From contig LNKV01000021.1 in NCBI GenBank assembly GCA_001465935.1, forward strand, positions 32,501-96,500: a stretch of 64,000 bases of DNA, written 5' to 3'. The position numbers were made by a program, and so were the translations under genes. Shown in pieces: positions 55,983 to 64,000 of the stretch; positions within the stretch are counted from its first letter, which is position 1; every line of letters starts with the position of its first letter. Origin of the DNA: Clarireedia homoeocarpa (taxonomy: Eukaryota; Ascomycota; Leotiomycetes; Helotiales; Rutstroemiaceae). The notes beneath the pieces were generated by a model. The model was given only the letters and a program-made list of their open reading frames with translations. It was not told where the DNA came from and searched no databases.

Positions 55983-56409
55983 GGTGTTTATTTATGCATC
56001 ATTTGCAGCATTACGTGGTGAAGAAGAAGAGATGCGATTATTGGTTTGATTGTATCATATGGTGGACTGGGTTAGAGGAGGTTCTCGGGTGAGGTAGGAG
56101 GATTAATTTGTATGCAAGGAAGATCAATTTGACATATACATTGGGGTCAACTGATTATGAAGGGTTGAGGAATATGTGGAACCGAATGAAAATAACTGTG
56201 AAAACTTCTACTCCATTCTCATAATACCCAGCTCATGATTCAATAAAAGCATGTAAACACCTACTGCAAGACCCAAAACCCTTAACTGAATCGCCGAGCT
56301 TGGTTTTAAGAAGGAGTGGTGGTTTGCCGGTGCGGTAGGCACTCACAAAGAGCCTGGCTCAGCATCATGGACTAAAAAGCGCCATTAGTTATCCTCGTCG
56401 CGCGGGTAT
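55983..56409. other. Convergent spacer, no gene seen
   Basis: About 430 bp between the convergent PAN1 and MAK11-like genes. No supported ORF. Confidence 0.5.
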
Positions 56410-57873
56410 CTATTCACTATCATCACTATCACTATCACTATCACTATCCCCATCTTCTTCTTCATCCTCTCCCTCGGCAATCTCAATATCTTCATCTTCC
56501 ACCCCCTCCGGTGTCGGTATCATAACGAAAGCCTTTAGACACGTAATCCTATTGCTCGTCTCATACGTTCCAATCAATTTTCCAGCCTGTTTGACTTTAT
56601 CCTCCCCACCACTCAAATCCTTCTTTGCGGATAATTTCCATATTCGCACTGCGCCATCACTGCTTCCCGTTACTATTAGCAGATCCTTTGCTGAATCCTC
56701 TCCGATATATAGGACTGAGAAATCTTTGATTCGTCCTGTGATTCCGGTATCCTTGCCGCCGAGTTGTGCGATTAGTTTTGCGGATGATATTGGTTGTGAT
56801 TTACCCTCAGTGGCCTTTGTAGCTTCCAAGTCTGCCGGTTCTGTAGAGTAGAATAGGATTCTCCCGTCTTCTGTCGAGACTGCCAAAACTTGTGCATCGT
56901 CCTCCGTGCCCACTTGAATGTAGGCTAGTTGGTGGATCTTTGTTCTTGGTGTCGGAACCACTTTATACCTAACCTTACAATCCATTCCGAATATCAACAA
57001 TCCTCTTTCAAAAGCCACGCAAAACTCCTCTCCCCCATCACCATTCGAGCCCCAAGCTACCCTTCGTCCTTCTCCACTTGAAAACCTTCCCTCCCCGACC
57101 TCATTCAGCATATCTCTTTCAAAACTTAGAACTCCAGCTTTCTTTCCCGTAACCAAATTCCACAGCCTCATACACTTCTCGCCCTTTCCCACACTAATCA
57201 TCAGTTTCATACTCGGATGCACCGCAAAATCATTAATACCACTAGGCTGTCCACCCAACGGCGCCGTGTCTCCACTCGGCCTACCAATTGGCTTTGGAAT
57301 CGGCGCTTTTATCGTACTAAGTAAGCTCCAATCCCTCGTTCTCGTTACAGCAATTGTAGAATCTTCAGCAGCGCTCATCAGCTTACTGCGGGTTGGGAAG
57401 TAGAGCGCAGTGACGGATGAGGAATGATGGAGGAGAGAGCCGAGTTCACGGTTCTGAGGGTTTTCGACAACGGCTTTACTGGTTAGAGATGGGATGACGG
57501 GCACGGAGATTTTGGAGGGCGGGTGTGCGGATATGTGGTAGAGGTTGATGCGCTCATCTGTGCTGCCCGTTGCGAGGATTATCTTTTGGGATTGTTTTGG
57601 GACGGGAGCGGATGGTGGAGAGAGGGCGAGAGCTCGGATGGCGGAGGTATGCGCATTGAAGAGGAAGGTGTCCGCAAATTGGACGTCATTTTCGGAAGAA
57701 ATTGTGGTTGTGATACCATGAAGGACTCGATCGTAAGAACCGGTTATGATTTGAATGGTAGTGGATTTTGAGGAATTGGAGGGCGTGTTTTGCTTGACTT
57801 TTTTCGCAGGGACTGGGGCTACCGAGGCCGCAGAACCCTTATCGACATTTCCAGTTCTCTTTCTTTTCGCCAT
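56410..57873 (-). CDS. MAK11: WD40 protein, MAK11/PAK1IP1-like 60S biogenesis factor
   Basis: A single exon of 487 residues from ATG at 57873 (MAKRKRTGNVDKG); the frame is open further upstream, but this start has the basic, nucleolar-like N-terminus. Around six WD40 blades are visible: IITGSYDRVLHGI at about 40, NAHTSAIRALALS near 73, GSTDERINLYHIS, HSSSVTALYFPTRSKLMSAA, GINDFAVHPSMKLMISVGKG with RLWNL, and GSSDGAVRIWKLS. The combination with a long acidic tail fits MAK11, needed for Rlp24 and Mak16 steps in 60S assembly. The tail is a run of SD repeats encoded by an ACTATC microsatellite (56414-56447), so its length may vary between strains. The gene-symbol assignment is from overall layout and is moderately secure. 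Confidence 0.78.
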   Translation of the reverse strand: MAKRKRTGNVDKGSAASVAPVPAKKVKQNTPSNSSKSTTIQIITGSYDRVLHGITTTISSENDVQFADTFLFNAHTSAIRALALSPPSAPVPKQSQKIILATGSTDERINLYHISAHPPSKISVPVIPSLTSKAVVENPQNRELGSLLHHSSSVTALYFPTRSKLMSAAEDSTIAVTRTRDWSLLSTIKAPIPKPIGRPSGDTAPLGGQPSGINDFAVHPSMKLMISVGKGEKCMRLWNLVTGKKAGVLSFERDMLNEVGEGRFSSGEGRRVAWGSNGDGGEEFCVAFERGLLIFGMDCKVRYKVVPTPRTKIHQLAYIQVGTEDDAQVLAVSTEDGRILFYSTEPADLEATKATEGKSQPISSAKLIAQLGGKDTGITGRIKDFSVLYIGEDSAKDLLIVTGSSDGAVRIWKLSAKKDLSGGEDKVKQAGKLIGTYETSNRITCLKAFVMIPTPEGVEDEDIEIAEGEDEEEDGDSDSDSDSDDSE

Positions 57874-58333
57874 GTTGCAATTTGTTGTTGATCGAAAGAC
57901 TGGGCAGCTTATGGAAAAATTGGTATTCATGCAAAAGGTGCAGCGGCGGGAGTTCAGAAAATTATTGCAGGGATTAAGAACTTGCAGCGTCTAGGGTCGG
58001 CATTATGTAATCACTGGCTGGCCATCCACCAGATCACAATGGCACGCATTTACCGAAGCATGCAACGGAGCTATGCTGACTGACGGCGGCCATATAGTTC
58101 GATATCTAGCCAGTCCTTTCACTACCTTATATGACAATGATTGGGCAATGTAAGTAGTTGGTTTCGGATTTGGCCATGTGCTTCACAAGATAAAGCGATC
58201 TTCCCACAAGAGCTTCAATTCCTCATCCTTCCTTGCGTTCTTACTCACAATGCTTTTCAAATCTCCTTCTATACATAACATAACCTATTATACTAGTCGA
58301 CGATACACAGCTAGGTAAGAAAGGCCAGATGCC
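57874..58333. other. Divergent intergenic region
   Basis: About 460 bp of shared upstream DNA of the MAK11-like gene and the small membrane protein. No motif identified. Confidence 0.45.
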
Positions 58334-58768
58334 ATGACGACTGAAAACGTAGGAACACTTTTCCCACGCAATATGACAGGCACACACGTGCGCTCACTGA
58401 TTTACCTCCTCACAACATATCTCACATACTTCTTAGTAGAAGGAACTATTCTTGCAGGTTTCTGCTTCGCGTTCATCGTCAATAGTTTCTTGGTCACCAT
58501 CATTGCGCTCTTGATATGGATTCCTTCGTGGATCTACGAATCATTAGTTAAACCCTTAGGGACTACCAATGGAACACCCCAAGTTCAGCAACTAGATGCT
58601 TCGATTGTAGTGGAATCGACATCATACAGAGGAGAAGACGATATCTCGGATTTTGAATTGGACGGGGTGGTCTATCAGATGGTAGATATTGAAACACCTA
58701 TTGGCCCCAGATCGCCAAGGACGAGTGTTCGCGGGGTTAGCTGCTATCGCAAATTTCATTATCAATGA
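58334..58768 (+). CDS. Small membrane protein, hypothetical
   Basis: An open frame of 144 residues. Residues about 20-70 are two adjacent hydrophobic spans (LIYLLTTYLTYFLVEGTILA; FIVNSFLVTIIALLIWIPSW). A soluble acidic tail follows, with EDDISDFELDGVVYQMVDIE. The final residues (RGVSCYRKFHYQ) may be read-through of an unrecognised intron. No family is known to me; composition and length support a real gene but do not prove it. Confidence 0.5.
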   Translation: MTTENVGTLFPRNMTGTHVRSLIYLLTTYLTYFLVEGTILAGFCFAFIVNSFLVTIIALLIWIPSWIYESLVKPLGTTNGTPQVQQLDASIVVESTSYRGEDDISDFELDGVVYQMVDIETPIGPRSPRTSVRGVSCYRKFHYQ

Positions 58769-59329
58769 CAGCATTGAAAGTAACATAACTATAAATTGGA
58801 AATGGGGAAGGATAGGCTGAAAAGAATCTAACACTGTTTGACATTTGATGACATGTCAAAGAATGAATTAATGGGTAAGAAGGCGAACGGGAAGAAGTGG
58901 TTCGAGAAGATCCTCGTGAAGGCAAGAGCATTTGGTTCAAAAAAGCCAAAATATAAAGTACTCTACGTATTTCAAAGGCTGTAGAGTATTGTAGAGTTAC
59001 CAGAGAATAGATATACCCATGCAGGGTTAGATACAATATCTGCCTGATACAAAATCCTAGTCTTGCTCGTCGTTGAAAGTTACAGTACAATCAAGGATCA
59101 AGTGATATCGTCGAATGCCGTAGCAACATATTCTACATTCATCTCCGTTACTATTTCATAAGACGGTCTTTTGAGCACTTTCTTTATTCTTTCTAGACAA
59201 GGAGGAACCTACATCCAGTAATTGATATGCGCCCAGACGGAAGCAAATATATATGGCACTTCTCTTTCAGATCCATGACTTGAGCTTTAGAAATCCCAGT
59301 AATGGAGAACATTCCAATCTAGAATAAGT
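58769..59329. other. Intergenic, no gene seen
   Basis: About 560 bp. The minus-strand ORF at 58737-59090 lacks any motif. Confidence 0.45.
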
Positions 59330-59331
59330 CC

Positions 59332-59690
59332 TCATGTAAGCATTCGACTGAATAATTTATTTACAATCCACTGACCTCTGAGATTATGTGCTCCCATTCC
59401 CATGGAGTTTGTGTCTTTAAGCTCGTCATAGATTCCCCGACGCATACCTTTCATTCGATTACTCATATGTTGCAGATCCTTCTCCCATTGGCGGAAAAGC
59501 TCTTGATCAGAGAGGATGATGGCCACAAGGTTTGCTCCATGGCTTGGAGGAGATGATCTCCGCACGCTGTAACCGTGCCACGTGAGCTAAGAACTTTGAA
59601 ACTAGCTTCTTCCGTTAGAGCAACAATATGTAATGCTCCAATGCGTTCCCAATAGGCCGAAATTCTTCGAGAAAGACCGAGCTACAACAA
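59332..59690 (-). pseudogene. Aspartate aminotransferase-like fragment
   Basis: The minus strand encodes the PLP-lysine region and downstream part of a class I aspartate/tyrosine-type aminotransferase. FVVARSFSKNFGLL matches the active-site motif containing the PLP lysine. It is followed, one base out of frame, by ERIGALHIVALTEEA. A second frame change leads to RRSSPPSHGANLVAIILSDQ and the helical LFRQWEKDLQHMSNRMKGMR. The single-base loss lies within the conserved GERxGA motif. The N-terminal half and the C-terminal domain end are absent, so this is a truncated, frameshifted relic. An intron cannot explain the shifts because the gaps are too short. Confidence 0.75.
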
Positions 59691-59719
59691 ACTCAAGTTG
59701 CCGACTGAGAAAATGATTT

Positions 59720-60170
59720 ATTGGACATGCGTCTTTCTCCAAGCTGCCTGTAACAAATCCTTGAAAGTTGCAAAGTTAGTTTTGGGGACAGCATTGATTC
59801 TAGAGAAAGCTTACTAGCTCCTAGTAATTCCTGAACGCCGTGGATCACCAAAGAGGGGGGGGGGGGGTTTGATGGTGAACGACGACGCTTAGGTCGATGG
59901 CGCTTCGAAAGGGAGCATCCACCAGGACGTGGACCCCTTCGACACCGGGCGCATGTGCTGCCCGGGTTGCTCACCTGTTGGCGACCCTTCTCAGATTACA
60001 CCCAACGCTCATCCTCGTTGGCCTGGCAGGCAAGGCATCGTTCCTCCCAACATTCTCCTCCCCCAACTCCGTCTCCAGTATCCTGCCAATATGCTCGAAG
60101 TCGCGAGACCCCGTCAAATCCAATCACCAATTTCCTTGTATCTGGGGTGTATACTCCGCAGTCGACTTTT
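59720..60170 (-). pseudogene. DUF3716-like Cys-rich protein remnant
   Basis: Directly upstream of the aminotransferase relic on the same strand. The pieces ECWEERCLACQANEDERW and NPGSTCARCRRGPRPGGCSL have the paired CxxC layout I associate with the fungal DUF3716 domain. A TAA lies between them near 59993. Further on, the segment VQELLGASKLSLESMLSPK continues in a shifted frame as TNFATFKDLLQAAWRKTHVQ. A 13-G homopolymer (59855-59867) encodes part of a Pro/Asn-rich linker. The stop and frame change suggest decay. The family call is from the Cys spacing only and is tentative. Confidence 0.45.
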
Positions 60171-60244
60171 GATTGACTTAAGGCTAGACGAGACGGTCTC
60201 GGTTTGCCAGCTGGGCATTCGCGAAGTTTGCAGCAGATATTGAT

Positions 60245-60352
60245 AGTAGTAGTGCTAGTGTTGGTGGTGCTGGTGGTGCTGGTAGAGAAGGGGAGGCTAT
60301 GGTAGTGGTAGTGGTAGTGGTGTTAGTATTGGTGGTGTGGGTGGTGGTAGAC
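60245..60352. repeat. Imperfect GGT/GTA trinucleotide-rich minisatellite
   Basis: About 108 bp of imperfect GTAGTG/GGTGGT units on the plus strand. It lies just beyond the DUF3716-like remnant and is non-coding as far as I can tell. Confidence 0.75.
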
Positions 60353-61037
60353 TAAATTACATTAGTTCCATTATCACTAGTACTTTTGCCTAGTAACGTC
60401 AACGATGATGATGGTGAGCTTAATTAACCCGTTGCTGGTCCGCCTGTAAGCTAATTACTTATCATCTGCACAGAGGGGCAGAACCTTATGGACGAGCTTG
60501 CTCATCTCAATAGAAACCAGGACAAAGATCGACCTTCTATAGAGATTCGTCTGCTGCAAAAGCTGCTATTCGAGAGAACGCATTTTCAGGAAAGGGGTGG
60601 CGGTGGTGAAATGGAGAACGTCAAAATGAGACATATTGATACGAGCTGTCGCTCCTTACAAAAGTGTAAATTTTTAGTGTACACACATCTGATCCTGGCC
60701 AGCCTCGAAGAGCGCGCTTCGCCCATGATTTCTCATGGGTACTCATCAGCCATAGCAACCCCAATCGAGGAGAACCCACGGTTACGCCTGCTTAACGCCC
60801 TCCTAGCAAGCTCGAAACCTATCATGTCATTTTTGGGGCTTCCGTCTTTTTGAACAGCCCGATTTTAGCTCGTGTTGTCCATCACTCCCCATATCTTAAT
60901 GAATGGGTGGTGAGAATTATTCTAAAGATTTGGTTTGAAAAAAGAAAAAGTACATATGATCTGAGGAGAAACGAACCCATATGGTTGAATCGGCTGGCCA
61001 ATGACTATATCGAGGGGCTGTAAATATAGTGATAGCA
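60353..61037. other. Intergenic, no gene seen
   Basis: About 690 bp up to the stop of the Zn2Cys6 gene. The plus-strand ORF at 60488-60853 has no motif and is not supported. Confidence 0.45.
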
Positions 61038-63349
61038 TTATAGTTCCATGGGGAGATCATAGAAGAATGAAGACGTTCCATCGACAAGACTTGTGACATC
61101 AGGTAAATCAAATGGAAACACATCCTCGTCTAGAAAGTCTCTCATTGAGCCCTGAGCCAATGCCCTTTCAGTAGTAAATGCATCAAACTGCATGCTACCT
61201 ATAGAGGCTTCTTGATTTGCTTCGTTGGAATTGACTGTGATAGATGAATTTGTAGAGATGGCAATCCGCGATCGATACTCTTCACAGGCTAGTTTCACAG
61301 CTTCAAGCTGTCCGCAAAATTCAATAGCCGGTAAGTTGCCACTCTCAGCCATGAACTGCAGCTGATGGACTGACGACTGCAAAAGGGTACTGTCTATGCT
61401 TTGCGCGTTCAAAATACTCGCAATTTCAAGTATTACCGCAGAAGAGAAGATATATTGAGCATCAAAGTAGCCAAAAGTAGCCAACGTGCCTTCAGCCCAG
61501 GCTTCGGTCAGGAGTTCATTTGAATGTCGAGCAGCATGAATACAGGCTTCTGCAATTGTACTTACATGTGCTTGTATCTGTCTCGTTCTTCCAGGCGTGT
61601 CTCTTGTGACATTTGGACGTGACACTTCGAGTACATGAAGGAGAACAGGCCGGGTAGCAAGAATAACGCACTTAAAAGTCAGTATGTAGGTATATAGGCT
61701 ACGTTATGATACTATGGAACAGTACCTGGTTGAAAGAAAGATGCAAAGATATGATATGTCTTGGTAGAGGTGTACCACTCATAGGAAGCGTGGCATTTCT
61801 TGGCAGATTCGCAATCCAAGTCTTGAGATCGCGCAGTATTTTCTGCACGCTTTGGATCAAAGGAGGGGGGTCTTTCCTACGATAGATGGTACTGATGGTT
61901 TCACTTGCGATCTTAGCCAGCTGAATATTGGCGATTGTATATCCTGGGTCTGAAAGCTGTGTTCTTTCGCTCTCGTCGAGATCTGAAGAAGATGGCAAAT
62001 CAACACTTATGTCAATGTCTTGGATGGCTAGAGGACGACCCAATTTAGCGCCCCACATTCTATCACAGATGTAAATCGTCCACCAGAGGCGGATACGATG
62101 TTGATGAATTAAAGGTTGGAGTGCCGCTGTAGGGGGAAGATTGTGGTGCAATCCAAGGGCTATGCCTAAGCGGAGGGCAGAACCGATCCAGAAATACGCG
62201 GAATGTATTCTGTTGAGGTTATGTGAATAGAAGGACTGAGACGATCAGCCCATTGGACTCAACAGGTGGACCAAGAAAGAGGCAACATACGAGGAGCAGC
62301 AAGGTCTCAACATGGTCTAAATCAGCCCTTTCTGGAAGAACTTGAACGAGACTGCATGCATATTTGAAATAAGGTAATCCAGGGGTGTTACCATCTGAGG
62401 AGTCTTTCACCCTGCTGGAATAAACTTCTCCTAGAGCAAAAAGCGCAAATATCTTTGCCGTAAATGCAGGTGGCCGATGTGCTGGATCGCGATACATCTG
62501 GTCAATCCTTGCTAAGGTCGGCTCTAGTAAGAATACATGAAAGACTCGATTAACTCGAGCCATGACCACCTTGAGAAGGAGTACTGCTTGACCTTGGGTC
62601 GGCCATGATACTTGGAAATTCTGCGTAGCCATTAGACTCTCATCTCGAGCGTAGTGAATTCTCGGAAAATGAGATACTACAGCCGGGCTGCATATAGACT
62701 GCCTTGTGCGTGTTGCGAAAGCGGCACAAGATGCTTCACCAACGTAAATTGGAGTTTGCTGAGCATGAGCATTGTCTGGCACAAACCATGCTCGTTCTTT
62801 CACCAATGGATTGGCTACCGTTGCATCAACTGGAAAATCAACGGTCGGGGCCGGGGTAGGGTCTATAGGAGTTGGGGTGCTTGAAGATTGTCGCTCATCC
62901 GGAGAGGTAGGAGAGACTGACGACAAGGCAGAACTAACACCTCGCTTCAAACGTTCATTCTCAGCAAGCACTGCTTGAAGGTATCTAATTGCTCTAATTA
63001 ACCTTTATTTCCCAGTATCAAGGTCGCCCGACCATTTTGAGAGGTTAGACCCACTTTCCAGCAATTTTCACTTGCCGATCCCTCGCGATGTAGACACAGT
63101 CTTGGATTTTATTGGAACGGCGACAAGCATCGCAAGGTTTTCCGCCGGAGCATTTGACCTTGCGGGAATGACAACTTTGGCATCTTGTGAAGAGTCAGCA
63201 GAATAAAAAATAGGTCGTGGTGAACAACCAGCCTACGCCAGTGATTTCTTGCGCCTTGCAGCTCCAGAACGTACTTCGAAGTGGGTTGTAGTTTGTGTTG
63301 TAGTTTGTGTTGTAGTTTGTGGTATTTCTGCTTCTTCGGACATGACCAT
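61038..63349 (-). CDS. Zn2Cys6 transcription factor with fungal_trans domain
   Basis: Five exons (63237-63349, 63055-63183, 62291-62984, 61726-62235, 61038-61670) with introns of 53, 70, 55 and 55 bp give 692 residues. The start is MVMSEEAEIPQ (a second ATG lies two codons in). The N-terminus has three 12-bp units giving TTTQTTTQTTT. The zinc cluster at about 39-67 reads CQSCHSRKVKC then GKPCDACRRSNKIQDC, spanning the exon 1-2 boundary at its edge. A linker and coiled segment (YLQAVLAENERLKRG) follow. The middle-homology domain contains HVETLLLLSFYSHNLNRIHS, AYFWIGSALRLGIALGLHHN and RLWWTIYICDRMWGAKLGRP, diagnostic of the fungal_trans fold. The acidic tail (DFLDEDVFPFDLPD) may activate transcription. 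Targets are unknown. Confidence 0.92.
63285..63320 (-). repeat. Coding 12-bp tandem repeat in the Zn2Cys6 gene
   Basis: Three perfect copies of GTTGTAGTTTGT (plus strand) inside exon 1, encoding TTTQ-type repeats. In-frame copy-number change would be tolerated. Confidence 0.9.
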
Positions 63350-64000
63350 CGATGGGTCAGTGGAAACACTGCCGTGGATTGTTATATACAAGAGACGTTG
63401 GGCGGGAAAGTGATGTATAATAGTGTATGGTTAAATTGTGAGGTTAAAGCTAGATGATCCACGCGTTGCCCCGCAGTGAGCACACGCCGTCTGGCCGTTC
63501 GGATACTTCTTGGTGGCTATGTTTGACGTGCGGAGCTGGGGCCGTCGTCGACCTCAATCTATGGCACTGTAGGACGGGGGGACGGGAGGTCGGGAGGACA
63601 GGAGGACAGGAGGACAGGACGGTAGTTGGAACGAATGAATGAGCACGAGTCGAGTTATGCAGCACTTATGCAAGGAAAAGCACTTTAAATCATGCTACCC
63701 CAGATAAAGTTTAGTGCAAACGCTTGATTTGCTCAACATTAAGTACCGTGCATCCGACTTTCGCTTGGCAAACAAGCCTCAACACGCTCAATCTCAAGCA
63801 TGTGGGAAGGAAACGGCAAATCCGAGGAGAGAGAAATCGAATCCGCTCAGGCGACTACAACATACTCGACTCCTGATTGGCCCATGCTACATGACATGAC
63901 CTTCTCGACCCTTTCCCGCTATTGCGCGTGTCCTTTTCCTTCAGTGAAGTCCCCGTTTTCCCCACCTCCACACGTATTGGCACTCTCCGTCCCTTAAACC
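63350..64000. other. Intergenic, with GGGAGGACA-type repeat
   Basis: Upstream region of the Zn2Cys6 gene. A GGAGGACA-type tandem (about 63571-63621) is present. No supported gene to the window edge; any gene starting beyond 64000 is not visible. Confidence 0.5.

Noticed and set aside
58737..59090. 117-codon minus-strand ORF downstream of the small membrane protein
   Set aside because: Low similarity to any protein pattern and it overlaps the 3' end of a better gene call.
60488..60853. 121-codon plus-strand ORF
   Set aside because: No motif; lies between a minisatellite and a 3' flank, with nothing to support expression.
1..64000. CRISPR arrays, bacterial operons or Shine-Dalgarno signals
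   Set aside because: The window is a fungal nuclear sequence with spliced genes; no regularly spaced repeats were seen.

Overview
This is a eukaryotic, filamentous ascomycete (Pezizomycotina) window. The genes carry short GT-AG introns (about 45-113 bp). The gene set is typical of that group: two Zn2Cys6 regulators, a fungal rhodopsin-domain membrane protein, sphingolipid C9-methyltransferase, PAN1, PIG-U/GAB1, NOP7, MAK11, an Rrn9-domain protein and a free-standing 5S rRNA gene. The overall look suggests Leotiomycetes (Botrytis/Sclerotinia-like), but that placement rests on impression and was not tested. Exon structures were built by hand by matching splice sites to reading frame; all spliced genes listed as intact give a clean open frame.

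Layout. 1-5000 is a long gene-free stretch with microsatellites. 5005-5745 is a small Cys-rich protein. 5994-8060 is a repeat-rich patch with a direct repeat, a broken gene fragment and a 5S rRNA gene. 8769-10635 is an adenylation-domain-only NRPS-like enzyme. 11285-15447 holds three lineage-type hypothetical genes. 16073-19840 is a large Ser-rich protein with a membrane tail. 20416-24263 holds the divergent pair NOP7 and GAB1. 25599-27503 is an Rrn9-domain protein. 29136-30484 is a rhodopsin-domain protein. 32496-33657 is an NmrA-like pseudogene. 34286-35745 is a Ser/Thr-rich membrane protein, 36277-37209 is RPS2, and 37957-39710 is a Zn2Cys6 factor. 39711-47700 is gene-poor, with one small membrane protein and a decayed gene. 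47712-58768 is dense again: a 145-aa hypothetical, sphingolipid C9-methyltransferase, PAN1, MAK11 and a small membrane protein. 59330-60240 holds two abutting decayed genes (aspartate aminotransferase-like and DUF3716-like). 61038-63349 is a second Zn2Cys6 factor.

Functionally, ribosome production is well represented (NOP7 and MAK11 for 60S assembly, an Rrn9-type RNA polymerase I factor, RPS2 and a 5S rRNA gene). Membrane and endocytosis genes include PAN1, GAB1 and sphingolipid C9-methyltransferase. These core genes alternate with accessory islands at about 5.9-10.8 kb, 30.5-33.7 kb, 39.7-47.7 kb and 59.3-60.5 kb, where repeats and pseudogenes concentrate. I found no clearly new system. The most unusual items are the free-standing adenylation enzyme, the cluster of recently broken genes, and two small dispersed repeat families.
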